Shown: positions 23,559 to 31,135, counted from the first letter of the stretch. The stretch is 31,211 bases of DNA from an uncultured Collinsella sp. (GCA_900758475.1 CAAERQ010000026.1:1-31211); one strand, 5' to 3'. Made by a program: numbers and translations. The notes: generated from the letters alone by a model not told the origin.

Positions 23559-24443
23559 ATGTCCGATATCGAGAATCTGGCTGGCGACACACGCCCCATT
23601 GGCGTATTCGACTCGGGTCTAGGCGGTCTGACGGTTGCGCGCGCGATTGCGACGGCGTTGCCGCACGAGTCCGTCTACTACTTCGGCGACACCAAGCGCT
23701 GCCCCTACGGCACCCGCACTGAGGACGAGGTGCGCTCGTTTGCACTGCAGGCGGGCCGTTGGCTGTCGAAGCACGACGTCAAGATCATGGTCATCGCCTG
23801 CAATACGGCGACCGCTGCGGCCTTGCGTTTGGCCCAGCAGGTGCTCGACGTCCCCGTCATCGGTGTGATTGCACCGGGCGCACGCGCGGCAATCAACAGC
23901 ACCCGCACGCGCCGGGTGGGCGTGCTCGCCACCAACCTCACCATTCGCTCAGGCGCTTACACGCGTGCCATTCAGGACCTGGATGCCGGCGTCGACGTAT
24001 ACGGCTGCCCTGCCTCGAGCTTTGTCGAGGTCGTTGAGCACGAGCTCGCCTCGGGCGCACATCTGCAAGAGCAGTGGCTCGAGAACGAGGACATCTTTGA
24101 TACGCCTGCCGTACGCGCGCTGGTCGGCGCCACGGTTGAACCGCTGCGCGACCACGGCATCGATACCGTGGTACTCGGCTGCACGCATTTTCCGCTGCTC
24201 GTGGGGCCTATTCGCCATGCGCTGGGTCCCGGAGTGCGCGTGGTGAGCTCCGCCGAGGAGACCACGCGCGAGCTGACCGATATTCTCACGCGCCGCGAGC
24301 AGCTGGCGGGCGACGCGGCCGAGCCGCAGCATCGTTTTGCAACGACGGCCGATAACATTGCCGAGTTTGCGGTGGCGGGCAGTTTTATCTTTGGCCAGCC
24401 GCTCAAGAGCATTGAGCATATCGATATCGACGAACTGAAATAG
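23559..24443 (+). CDS. murI: Glutamate racemase
   Basis: 294-residue cofactor-independent racemase making D-glutamate for peptidoglycan. The two catalytic cysteines are present: Cys81 in IACNTATAAAL and Cys208 in GCTHFPLL. The N-terminal 'IGVFDSGLGGLTV' and 'YFGDTKRCPYGTR' are family signatures. I choose ATG 23559 (GAGGT just upstream, rather close) over a GTG at 23505 overlapping the previous stop, because the conserved region starts at about residue 12 of the shorter form. It is followed 55 bases later by rph, and murI/racE next to rph and rdgB is a common arrangement in Gram-positive bacteria. Confidence 0.96.
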   Translation: MSDIENLAGDTRPIGVFDSGLGGLTVARAIATALPHESVYYFGDTKRCPYGTRTEDEVRSFALQAGRWLSKHDVKIMVIACNTATAAALRLAQQVLDVPVIGVIAPGARAAINSTRTRRVGVLATNLTIRSGAYTRAIQDLDAGVDVYGCPASSFVEVVEHELASGAHLQEQWLENEDIFDTPAVRALVGATVEPLRDHGIDTVVLGCTHFPLLVGPIRHALGPGVRVVSSAEETTRELTDILTRREQLAGDAAEPQHRFATTADNIAEFAVAGSFIFGQPLKSIEHIDIDELK

Positions 24444-24498
24444 ATAAAAGGTCACCGACCAAAGGCTCACTTTCACCTTTTGCCGAAAGGATTTTTCC

Positions 24499-25224
24499 AT
24501 GGAGTATATGCAGGTCAATCGCGCCAACGGCCGCGCCGCCGATGAGCTGCGCCCCATCAAGCTTACCCGCGGCGTCATGAAGCACGCCCACGGTTCGTGC
24601 CTGGCCGAGTTTGGCGATACGCACGTGCTGTGCGCCGCCACCATCGAGGAGGGCGTGCCGGGCTGGCGCAAGGGCGCCAAGGCCGGTTGGGTAACGGCGG
24701 AGTACGCCATGCTGCCGGCATCGACCGGCAAGCGCTGCAAGCGCGAGCATGCCAACCGCAAGGGCCGCTCCATGGAGATCGAGCGCCTGATCGGCCGCAG
24801 CCTGCGTACCGTCGTCAACATGAAGGCACTCGGCGAGTACACCGTTACCGTCGACTGCGACGTGATTCAGGCAGACGGCGGCACGCGAACGGCGAGCATT
24901 ACCGGCGCCTGGGTGGCGCTGCACGACGCCCTTGCCATGTGGGTCGAGGCGGGTAAGCTCGAGCGCATCCCGCTCACGGGCCAGGTCGCCGCGATTTCCA
25001 TGGGCGTTGTCGACGGCAACACCCTGCTCGACCTGGATTATTCCGAGGACAGTCACGCCGAGGTCGACATGAACCTTGTCGCCACCGATACCGGTGAGAT
25101 GATCGAGCTTCAGGGCACTGGCGAGCAGGCGCCCTTCGACCGCAAGCGCCTCAATTCCCTGCTCGATTTGGGCGACAAGGGCATTGCCGAGCTCATCGAG
25201 CTCCAGCGCCAAGTCCTCGCCTAA
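24499..25224 (+). CDS. rph: Ribonuclease PH
   Basis: 241-residue phosphate-dependent 3'-5' exoribonuclease that trims tRNA precursors and other structured RNAs, acting as a hexameric ring. Seen: 'LRPIKLTRGV', 'AEYAMLPAST', 'REHANRKGRS' bearing the RNA-contacting basic cluster, 'IGRSLRTVV', and 'DCDVIQADGGTRTASITGA', the phosphate-site region. Length is normal and the C-terminal helix is intact, unlike the frameshifted rph of E. coli K-12. Start ATG 24499 follows GCCGAAAGGA. Its stop codon lies in the left arm of a hairpin at 25223-25259. Confidence 0.97.
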   Translation: MEYMQVNRANGRAADELRPIKLTRGVMKHAHGSCLAEFGDTHVLCAATIEEGVPGWRKGAKAGWVTAEYAMLPASTGKRCKREHANRKGRSMEIERLIGRSLRTVVNMKALGEYTVTVDCDVIQADGGTRTASITGAWVALHDALAMWVEAGKLERIPLTGQVAAISMGVVDGNTLLDLDYSEDSHAEVDMNLVATDTGEMIELQGTGEQAPFDRKRLNSLLDLGDKGIAELIELQRQVLA

Positions 25225-25259
25225 CCTGCCAAAAAGGGACAGGTTTATTTTGGCAGGTT
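25223..25259 (+). terminator. Hairpin overlapping the rph stop codon
   Basis: Arms 25223-25234 and 25248-25259 are perfectly complementary over 12 bases (AACCTGCCAAAA), followed by TTTTATC. The left arm overlaps the TAA stop of rph. It can form an intrinsic terminator, or a weak attenuator before rdgB, which lacks an obvious separate promoter. Confidence 0.6.
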
Positions 25260-25366
25260 TTATCTGCGGAAACGCCGATAGATAAGGTTGATGCCACATG
25301 AAAGGGGAGATGCCGACGGACCGGTCCCTTTTACGTGACTTTGCTATACGGACAAGGAGACCACTC

Positions 25367-26008
25367 ATGGCACTTGAGAAGATCGACATCGACACCCTCG
25401 ACCCGGCGGCGACCATCGTCGTGGCAACGGGCAACGCCCATAAGCTCACCGAGATCGAGGCCATTTTGGGCAAGGTTATGCCCGAGGTTCGCTTTGTGGC
25501 GCTCGGCCAGCTGGGCGATTTTGAGGACCCCGAGGAAAACGGCACGACGTTTTTGGAGAACGCCATCATCAAGGCCCAGGCTGCGGTGGAGGAGACGGGC
25601 CTTATGGCCATTGCCGACGATTCGGGCCTGGTCGTCGACGCGCTGGACGGTGAGCCCGGTGTGTATAGTGCGCGCTACGCGGGCGTTCACGGCGACGATG
25701 CCGCCAACAATGCCAAACTGCTCGTGAATCTGGAGGGCGTGGCCGACGAGGACCGCACTGCGCGCTTTATGAGTGTCGTCGCGCTCATCGACACGGACGG
25801 TTTGGTCACCTATGGTGAGGGCGCCTGCGAGGGCGTTATCGCACATGAGGGCCGCGGCGATCACGGCTTTGGCTACGACCCGCTGTTCCTGCCGGTCGAC
25901 ACGCCGGGCAAGACCATGGCCGAGCTGACGGCGGACGAGAAGAACGCCATCAGCCATCGATTCCATGCGCTCGAGCACCTATCCGCCAAACTGACGGGCG
26001 AGGAGTAG
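25367..26008 (+). CDS. rdgB: XTP/dITP diphosphatase (RdgB/HAM1)
   Basis: 213-residue nucleotide-pool cleaner that hydrolyses XTP and (d)ITP to monophosphates, preventing their incorporation. Seen: TGNAHK at 21-26, 'ENAIIKAQAA', the metal-binding 'IADDSGLVVDAL', 'GVYSARYAG', 'GFGYDPLF' and the terminal 'ISHR' motif. The longest open frame starts at 25298, but ATG 25367 has ACAAGGAGACC in front and matches the family length apart from a short N-terminal extension of about 15 residues. Only three bases separate its stop from dtd, so the two are probably translated together. Confidence 0.95.
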   Translation: MALEKIDIDTLDPAATIVVATGNAHKLTEIEAILGKVMPEVRFVALGQLGDFEDPEENGTTFLENAIIKAQAAVEETGLMAIADDSGLVVDALDGEPGVYSARYAGVHGDDAANNAKLLVNLEGVADEDRTARFMSVVALIDTDGLVTYGEGACEGVIAHEGRGDHGFGYDPLFLPVDTPGKTMAELTADEKNAISHRFHALEHLSAKLTGEE

Positions 26009-26011
26009 GCC

Positions 26012-26458
26012 GTGCGTGCGGTGGTGCAGCGCGTGCTCAACGCCGGCGTGACGGTCGACGGCGAGTGCGTGGGCAAAATTGGGCGCGGCTATCTGGTGCT
26101 GCTGGGCGTGGGCCACGGCGACACGCGCGCCGAGGCCGATAAGCTGTGGGGAAAGCTCCGGGGCTTGCGCATTAACGAGGACGAGAACGGCAAGACCAAC
26201 CTGGCACTTGCCGATGTCGACGGCGAGGTTCTCGTGGTGTCGCAGTTCACGCTGTTTGCCGATTGCCGTCACGGCCGCCGCCCATCGTTTACGGATGCCG
26301 GCGCCCCCGATGTCGCCAACGAGCTCTACGAGTACTTCCTGACGCTCGTTCGCCAAGATGTCGAACACGTGGCGCACGGCATCTTTGGCGCCGATATGAA
26401 AGTCGATCTCGTCAACGACGGCCCATTCACCATCGTCTTGGATACCGATAGTCTGTAA
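26012..26458 (+). CDS. dtd: D-aminoacyl-tRNA deacylase
   Basis: 148-residue homodimeric enzyme that frees tRNAs mischarged with D-amino acids or glycine. Seen: 'MRAVVQRV' at the start, 'LLGVGHGD', the conserved SQFTLFAD, 'KGRRPSF'-like HGRRPSF, and the C-terminal NDGPFT loop containing the Gly-cisPro pair that rejects L-amino acids. It starts with GTG at 26012; GAGGAG, at the end of rdgB, is the ribosome site. Length is standard. It shares the transcript with rdgB. Confidence 0.96.
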   Translation: MRAVVQRVLNAGVTVDGECVGKIGRGYLVLLGVGHGDTRAEADKLWGKLRGLRINEDENGKTNLALADVDGEVLVVSQFTLFADCRHGRRPSFTDAGAPDVANELYEYFLTLVRQDVEHVAHGIFGADMKVDLVNDGPFTIVLDTDSL

Positions 26459-26491
26459 GTAGTCAATTTGGGACCGGGCTTGTTTAACTAC

Positions 26492-26521
26492 TTGCGTATG
26501 GTGGCAGCAGGGTGCTATAGT
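26492..26521 (+). promoter_or_regulatory. Promoter upstream of veg-ispE
   Basis: TTGCGT at 26492-26497 and TATAGT at 26516-26521 are separated by 18 bases. The predicted transcript starts about 60 bases before the veg start codon, giving a leader with a small terminator-like hairpin. Confidence 0.55.
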
Positions 26522-26541
26522 ATTAGAGTTTTGTCTATCTT

Positions 26542-26561
26542 AGGGGTATTATCCCCTTTTT
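26542..26561 (+). terminator. Terminator-like hairpin in the veg leader
   Basis: AGGGG and CCCCT pair around TATTAT and are followed by a run of five T. The stem is only five pairs, so termination would be weak. It lies between the promoter and the veg start and could end readthrough from dtd or attenuate veg. Confidence 0.4.
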
Positions 26562-26588
26562 GAATTGCACCTTCTGGAGGCCCTGTTC

Positions 26589-26885
26589 ATGGAAGAGATG
26601 GAAGTCAATCACGTCGACGACATCCACGAGAAGCTGACCGATATGGTGGGCGATCGCGTTAAGGTGAAGGCCAACATGGGCCGCACCCGCGTCGTCGAGC
26701 GCATGGGCACCATCAAGAGCGTCCATCCGGCAGTCTTTATCGTCGAGGTCGACGAGCGCCGTGGCCGCAAGTCGCGTCAGTCCTACCAGTATATTGATGT
26801 TCTCACCGGCCAGGTCGAGCTGTTCGACCCCGAGAGCGGCGAGCACATTTTTACCCCGCTCGGCAATCAGCTCGAGGAGCACTAG
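26589..26885 (+). CDS. veg: Veg family protein
   Basis: 98-residue small protein of the Veg family, named for a strongly expressed vegetative gene in Bacillus subtilis, where it has been linked to biofilm control; the biochemical role is unclear. The core 'GDRVKVKANMGRTRVVERMGTI', 'VHPAVFIVEVD' and 'QSYQYIDVLTGQVELF' follows the Veg pattern of a short SH3-like beta barrel. It has an acidic N-terminal helix and a C-terminal extension of about 20 residues relative to the Bacillus protein. Start ATG 26589 follows TCTGGAGGCC. It sits two bases before ispE; veg near ispE is also the Bacillus arrangement, which supports the call. Confidence 0.85.
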   Translation: MEEMEVNHVDDIHEKLTDMVGDRVKVKANMGRTRVVERMGTIKSVHPAVFIVEVDERRGRKSRQSYQYIDVLTGQVELFDPESGEHIFTPLGNQLEEH

Positions 26886-26887
26886 CG

Positions 26888-27784
26888 GTGACCGATTGGT
26901 CCCTGACCCTTTCCGCGCCGGCAAAGATCAACCTCTATCTGGGGGTTCATACCGAGCGTGACGACCGCGGCTACCATAAGGTCGATTCCCTGATGGCAGC
27001 CGTCGGTCTTGTCGATACCGTGACGGTTACGCCGGCACAGGCGCTGACCGTTCAGACGATTCCGACGTCCGACTTTCCCATGCAAAAGAATACGGCGTAT
27101 CGTGCTGCGCTCGCTATGTCCGAGCATTATGGTCGCGAAGCCAATGTCTGCATCACGATTGAGAAGCGCATCCCGCTGTGTGCCGGCCTGGGCGGTCCTT
27201 CGACGGATGCCGCGGCGGTCATTGTCGCCTTGGCAGAGAGTTGGGGTATCGACCGTGCCGATCCCGCGCTGGACAACATCGCGCGCGGCATTGGCGCCGA
27301 CGTTCCCTTCTTTTTGCATGCCAGCCCTGCATTTTACGTGGGTGGGGGAGACGTGCTGGCAACCGAGTACCCCGCACTGCCCGCGACACCCGTCGTGCTG
27401 GTCAAGCCGCGCGAGGCAAGCGTTTCAACAATTGAAGCCTATCGACGTTTTGACGAGACCCCAGCGCCTGCGGACAAGCCCGGAGCGATCGCATCTGCCC
27501 TTCGCTCGGGAGACGCAGAGGCGGCCTACGCGCTCGTCCACAACAACCTGGGTGTCATTTCCGCGCAGATGGAGCCGCGGATTCAAACGGTGCTCGACTG
27601 GCTTCGTTCACAGGACGGTACCGTTGCCGTAAACGTGTGCGGTTCGGGTGCCTGCTCGTTTGCTCTCTGCGATACCGCCGCCACGGCAGTCAATCTTGCG
27701 GCAGACGCTCAACAAAACGGCTGGTGGGCTTATGCAACGGAGCTCGTTTCCGACACGGTTCGCATTGAAGCGCCAAAGAAATAA
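26888..27784 (+). CDS. ispE: 4-diphosphocytidyl-2-C-methyl-D-erythritol kinase
   Basis: 298-residue GHMP kinase of the MEP isoprenoid pathway. Seen: PAKINLYL at 11-18, the glycine-rich ATP loop AGLGGPSTDAAA at 99-110 (more often AGLGGGSSDAA), 'GADVPFFL' and the C-terminal 'VCGSGACSFAL'. It starts with GTG at 26888, with GAGGAG within the end of veg as ribosome site. Its product feeds undecaprenyl and other isoprenoid synthesis, which fits the envelope genes upstream. tRNA-Pro follows about 50 bases later. Confidence 0.95.
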   Translation: MTDWSLTLSAPAKINLYLGVHTERDDRGYHKVDSLMAAVGLVDTVTVTPAQALTVQTIPTSDFPMQKNTAYRAALAMSEHYGREANVCITIEKRIPLCAGLGGPSTDAAAVIVALAESWGIDRADPALDNIARGIGADVPFFLHASPAFYVGGGDVLATEYPALPATPVVLVKPREASVSTIEAYRRFDETPAPADKPGAIASALRSGDAEAAYALVHNNLGVISAQMEPRIQTVLDWLRSQDGTVAVNVCGSGACSFALCDTAATAVNLAADAQQNGWWAYATELVSDTVRIEAPKK

Positions 27785-27833
27785 AAATTTCTCTAGCACG
27801 CGGCGAAAATCTTTGTTACTATAGTCGAGCTAA

Positions 27834-27910
27834 CGGGTTGTGGCTCAGTTTGGTAGAGCACTGCGTTCGGGACGCAGGGGTCGCTGGTTCAAATCCAGTC
27901 AACCCGACCA
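27834..27910 (+). tRNA. tRNA-Pro (anticodon CGG)
   Basis: The acceptor CGGGTTG pairs with CAACCCG, followed by A and an encoded CCA. The D arm GCTC...GAGC, anticodon stem CTGCG/CGCAG with loop TTCGGGA (anticodon CGG), and T arm CTGGTTCAAATCCAG are all well formed. A TATAGT at 27820-27825 lies just upstream but is too close to be a normal -10 for a mature 5' end with leader. Confidence 0.97.
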
Positions 27911-27920
27911 GAGCATGAGG

Positions 27921-27949
27921 AGGGACCGCTTCTTGCGGTCCCTTTTTTT
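27921..27949 (+). terminator. Intrinsic terminator of tRNA-Pro
   Basis: AGGGACCGC and GCGGTCCCT form a perfect 9-bp stem around TTCTT, followed by seven T residues. A textbook rho-independent terminator 10 bases after the tRNA. Confidence 0.95.
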
Positions 27950-27957
27950 AGCTAGTG

Positions 27958-27986
27958 TTGTGATACCGCGATACCCGCGGTATACT
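27958..27986 (+). promoter_or_regulatory. tatA promoter with an embedded palindrome
   Basis: TTGTGA at 27958-27963 and TATACT at 27981-27986 have the ideal 17-base spacing. The inverted repeat ATACCGCG-N5-CGCGGTAT at 27963-27983 fills the spacer and overlaps both boxes, a natural position for a repressor operator. Confidence 0.65.
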
Positions 27987-28022
27987 CATTCGAGCTTGTC
28001 TCGCTGTATTGTGGAGGTCTAC

Positions 28023-28298
28023 ATGTTTGGACTGAGGGCTCCTGAGCTCATCATTATTCTCGTCGTTGTCCTGATTATCTTCGGGCCCAAGAACCTGCCG
28101 AAGCTCGGCAAGTCCCTCGGCTCTACCGTCAAGAATATCCGTGAGGGTATGGAGGGCGACGATAAGGCCGAGACCAAGCAGGCCGAGGAGGTCGTGGTCG
28201 AGCAGTCCGAGGAGGACAAGGAGATCGCTGAGCTCGAGGCCAAGCTCGCTGCTGCCAAGAAGAAGCAGGCAGAGGACAGCGACGCGGACGCAGAGTAG
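28023..28298 (+). CDS. tatA: Twin-arginine translocase subunit TatA/TatE
   Basis: 91-residue membrane protein that assembles the Tat pore for folded proteins. Residues about 8-22 form the single hydrophobic helix, followed by the FGPKNLPKLGKSLGS hinge and amphipathic helix typical of TatA. The last half is a Lys/Glu-rich charged coil. Start ATG 28023 follows TGGAGGTCTAC. tatC is not in the window; in many actinobacteria tatA and tatC are near each other, so here they may be separate or lie elsewhere. TatA versus TatB cannot be settled fully, but the short length favours TatA. Confidence 0.92.
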   Translation: MFGLRAPELIIILVVVLIIFGPKNLPKLGKSLGSTVKNIREGMEGDDKAETKQAEEVVVEQSEEDKEIAELEAKLAAAKKKQAEDSDADAE

Positions 28299-28323
28299 TC
28301 CCATCCCTTTGGGGTGAGCACCT

Positions 28324-28356
28324 GACCGGCTTGCCCGCAGGCTAGCCGGTCTTTTT
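28324..28356 (+). terminator. Intrinsic terminator of tatA
   Basis: GACCGGC and GCCGGTC pair perfectly with a 14-base loop, followed by five T and more T-rich sequence (CGTTTTG). It lies 25 bases after the tatA stop. Confidence 0.9.
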
Positions 28357-28404
28357 CGTTTTGTTGACAGTTGATTGTTTGATCAGAGTTGGGGAGATAT
28401 TCGT

Positions 28405-28875
28405 ATGGACGCAAGCCAGATCGTACTGACCGCTGAGGGCCGCCAGAAGCTCGTCGAGGAGCTCGCTTGGCGTGAGGGCGATTACGCCAAGGAGATCGTC
28501 GAGGACATCAAGGAAGCCCGCGCGTTCGGCGACCTTTCGGAGAACTCCGAGTACGACGCCGCTAAGGACAAGCAGGCCCAGAATGCTGCTCGTATCGCCG
28601 AGATCCAGGCCATTCTTGCCAACGCTCAGGTTGCTGCCACCACGGGCGACCTGACCGTCTCCATCGGTTCCACCGTTTCGCTGATTGATCCCAACGGCGA
28701 GGTCATGGAAGTCACGCTCGTCGGTACCACCGAGACCAACTCGCTCGAGCACAAGATTTCCAACGAGTCTCCGGTCGGTCACGCCATCATTGGTCACGGC
28801 GAGGGCGATTCCGTCGAGGTCGTTACGCCTTCCGGCAAGACTCGCGTCTACACCATCGCCAAGATCGCACGCTAG
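28405..28875 (+). CDS. greA: Transcription elongation factor GreA
   Basis: 156-residue factor that reaches through the RNA polymerase secondary channel and stimulates cleavage of backtracked RNA. Two-helix coiled-coil N-terminal domain with the tip motif FGDLSENSEYDAAKD; the acidic residues Asp43 and Glu46 match the catalytic pair of E. coli GreA. The C-terminal FKBP-like domain includes 'SPVGHAIIGHGEGD' and ends 'YTIAKI'. ATG 28405 follows GGGGAGATATTCGT. An upstream TTGACA at 28374 has no partner -10 at workable spacing. lysS is downstream, a frequent greA-lysS pairing in bacteria. Confidence 0.97.
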   Translation: MDASQIVLTAEGRQKLVEELAWREGDYAKEIVEDIKEARAFGDLSENSEYDAAKDKQAQNAARIAEIQAILANAQVAATTGDLTVSIGSTVSLIDPNGEVMEVTLVGTTETNSLEHKISNESPVGHAIIGHGEGDSVEVVTPSGKTRVYTIAKIAR

Positions 28876-28903
28876 ACCACGGTCCCGCGTAAAGGTATGT
28901 TTT

Positions 28904-28938
28904 CGCTCCCTGGGACCGAATCCTGGGGAGCGTTTTAG
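28904..28938 (+). terminator. Terminator between greA and lysS
   Basis: CGCTCCC at 28904-28910 pairs with GGGAGCG at 28926-28932, followed by TTTTAG. The loop contains GGGACC, complementary to GGTCCC at 28881-28886, so an alternative fold is possible. It lies just before the lysS ribosome site, so it may be leaky or attenuating. Confidence 0.65.
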
Positions 28939-28954
28939 TTTGAGGAGCTAACTT

Positions 28955-30919
28955 ATGGCAGAGAACCAGAACGCCGCCGATCAGGCATCGACGCTCAACG
29001 ACGAGCGCGCCACCCGCCTGGTCAAGCGCGCCGCCCTGTTCGAGGCGGGCCAGAACCCCTATCCTGAGCACTCTGAGCTTGAGGACTACGTCGCCGATAT
29101 CGAGGCTAAGTACGCCGATCTTGCCGATGGTGAGGACACCGAGGATGTCGTGAAGATTGCCGGCCGTGTGGTCGCCAAGCGCGGTCAGGGCAAGATCATG
29201 TTCATCGTCGTGCGCGATGCGACTGCCGAGATTCAACTGTTCTGCCGCATCAACGACATGGACGAGGCTGCCTGGAATACGCTCAAGGCCCTCGACCTGG
29301 GCGACATCCTGGGCGTGACCGGCGTGGTCGTGCGCACCAAGCGCGGCCAGCTTTCCGTTGCCCCTGAGAGCGCGACCCTGCTTTCCAAGGCCGTTCGTCC
29401 GCTGCCCGAGAAGTTCCACGGTCTTTCCGACAAGGAGACCCGCTATCGCCAGCGCTATGTCGACCTGATCGCCAACGACGACGTTCGTGAGACCTTCCGT
29501 AAGCGTTCGCAGATTCTCTCCACCTTCCGTCGCTTTATGGAGTCCGACGGCTACATGGAGGTCGAGACCCCCATCCTGCAGACCATCCAGGGTGGTGCCA
29601 CGGCCAAGCCGTTCATTACCCACTTCAACGCGCTCGATCAGGAGTGCTACCTGCGTATTGCCACCGAGCTGCACCTCAAGCGCTGCATCGTCGGTGGTTT
29701 TGAGCGCGTGTTCGAGATCGGCCGCATCTTCCGTAACGAGGGCATGGACCTTACCCACAACCCCGAGTTCACCACGATGGAGGCCTACCGTGCCTTCTCC
29801 GACCTCGAGGGCATGAAGGCGCTCGCCCAGGGTGTCATTAAGGCGGCTAACAAAGCCATCGGCAACCCCGAGGTCATCGAGTACCAGGGCCAGACCATCG
29901 ACCTTTCTGGTGAGTGGGCCAGCCGTCCCATGACCGACATCGTCTCCGACGTGCTCGGCAAGCAGGTCACCATCGACACGCCGGTCGAGGAGCTTGCTGC
30001 CGCCGCGCGCGAGAAGGGCCTGGAGATTAAGCCCGAGTGGACCGCCGGCAAGATTATCGCCGAGATCTACGATGAGCTGGGCGAGGACACCATCGTCAAC
30101 CCCACGTTCGTGTGCGATTACCCCATCGAGGTCAGCCCGCTTGCCAAGCGCTTTGAGGACGACCCGCGCCTGACGCACCGCTTTGAGCTGGTTATTGCCG
30201 GTCACGAGTACGCCAACGCGTTCTCTGAGCTCAACGACCCGGTCGACCAGGCCGAGCGCTTTGCCGCTCAGATGGCCGAGAAGGCCGGCGGTGACGACGA
30301 GGCCATGGAGTACGACGAGGACTACGTGCGCGCCCTCGAGTACGGTATGCCTCCCGCGGGCGGCATTGGCATTGGTATCGACCGCGTGGTCATGCTGCTT
30401 ACTAACCAGGCTTCTATCCGCGACGTCCTGCTGTTCCCGCACATGAAGCCCGAGAAGGGTTTCCAGTCCGGTGCCGCTGCCGCCAAGGCTGCCGAGGCCG
30501 GCAACGCCGCGAGCCCATTCGTTACGTCGCTTAAGCCCACGCTCGATTACTCCAAGATCGCCGTTGAGCCGCTGTTTGAGGAGTTCGTCGACTTTGATAC
30601 CTTCTCCAAGAGCGATTTCCGCGCTGTGAAGGTCAAGGCATGCGAGGCCGTCAAGAAGTCCAAGAAGCTGCTGAACTTTACGCTCGACGACGGTACCGGT
30701 ACCGACCGCACTATCCTCTCCGGTATTCACGCTTATTACGAGCCCGAGGACCTGGTCGGCAAGACCTTGCTCGCCATCACCAACCTGCCTCCGCGCAAGA
30801 TGATGGGTATTCCCAGCTGCGGCATGCTGATCAGCGCTGTCCACGAGGAGGAGGGCGAGGAGCGCCTCAACCTGATCCAGCTCGACGCCTCCATCCCCGC
30901 CGGCGCAAAGATGTACTAA
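28955..30919 (+). CDS. lysS: Lysyl-tRNA synthetase (class II) with C-terminal tRNA-binding domain
   Basis: 654 residues, about 150 longer than ordinary bacterial LysRS. Residues about 65-165 are the anticodon-binding OB fold ('VVKIAGRVVAKRGQGK'). The class II catalytic domain follows, with motif 1 around 'FMESDGYMEVETPIL', motif 2 FRNEGMDLTHNPEFT, and motif 3 GIGIGIDRVVML. From about 541 a second OB fold begins (FEEFVDFDTFSKSDFRAVKV... 'LPPRKMMGIPSCGMLISA'), homologous to the Trbp111/EMAPII-like module usually found at the end of MetRS or in free tRNA-binding proteins. An Ala-rich linker joins the two. Start ATG 28955 follows TGAGGAGC. Confidence 0.96.
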   Translation: MAENQNAADQASTLNDERATRLVKRAALFEAGQNPYPEHSELEDYVADIEAKYADLADGEDTEDVVKIAGRVVAKRGQGKIMFIVVRDATAEIQLFCRINDMDEAAWNTLKALDLGDILGVTGVVVRTKRGQLSVAPESATLLSKAVRPLPEKFHGLSDKETRYRQRYVDLIANDDVRETFRKRSQILSTFRRFMESDGYMEVETPILQTIQGGATAKPFITHFNALDQECYLRIATELHLKRCIVGGFERVFEIGRIFRNEGMDLTHNPEFTTMEAYRAFSDLEGMKALAQGVIKAANKAIGNPEVIEYQGQTIDLSGEWASRPMTDIVSDVLGKQVTIDTPVEELAAAAREKGLEIKPEWTAGKIIAEIYDELGEDTIVNPTFVCDYPIEVSPLAKRFEDDPRLTHRFELVIAGHEYANAFSELNDPVDQAERFAAQMAEKAGGDDEAMEYDEDYVRALEYGMPPAGGIGIGIDRVVMLLTNQASIRDVLLFPHMKPEKGFQSGAAAAKAAEAGNAASPFVTSLKPTLDYSKIAVEPLFEEFVDFDTFSKSDFRAVKVKACEAVKKSKKLLNFTLDDGTGTDRTILSGIHAYYEPEDLVGKTLLAITNLPPRKMMGIPSCGMLISAVHEEEGEERLNLIQLDASIPAGAKMY

Positions 30920-30922
30920 CTT

Positions 30923-30949
30923 GTTACGCGGTTCTACGAACCGCGTAAC
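30923..30949 (+). repeat. Perfect 11-bp hairpin after lysS
   Basis: GTTACGCGGTT and AACCGCGTAAC pair perfectly around CTACG, beginning three bases after the lysS stop. No T-tract follows, so it may stabilise the mRNA end rather than end transcription. Confidence 0.5.
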
Positions 30950-30997
30950 GGCTCGACGCTGCGCGGGCCGCATTTGGACAATCTGACGTTCAACTTC

Positions 30998-31033
30998 AAG
31001 GGCGCGACCAAAAGGTCAGCGCCCTTTCGTTTC
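30998..31033 (+). terminator. Intrinsic terminator of lysS
   Basis: AAGGGCGC-GACC and GGTC-A-GCGCCCTT pair with one bulge around AAAA, followed by TTTCGTTT. It is the best candidate end for the lysS transcript. Confidence 0.75.
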
Positions 31034-31099
31034 ACGTCACCTTGTCACAAATGCGACCCGCTCGCTCATATGACCCAATCCGCTGTCAAGAGCCACAAT

Positions 31100-31135
31100 G
31101 GCCCCGCCGACCGCTTGCAATCGGTCGGCGGGGCC
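31100..31135. repeat. Perfect 14-bp GC-rich hairpin near the window end
   Basis: GGCCCCGCCGACCG and CGGTCGGCGGGGCC pair around an 8-base loop. Neither strand has a clean T-tract after it. The 30920-31211 stretch contains only these hairpins and no supportable gene. Confidence 0.5.

Noticed and set aside
28374..28402. greA promoter based on TTGACA
   Set aside because: A perfect -35 is present, but standard spacing would put the -10 almost on the start codon and no good match is there.
28823..30973. 716-residue open frame on the minus strand across greA-lysS
   Set aside because: It is antisense to lysS, low in believable motifs, Leu/Gly/Asp/Val-repetitive, and results from GC-rich codon bias; lysS is unambiguous.
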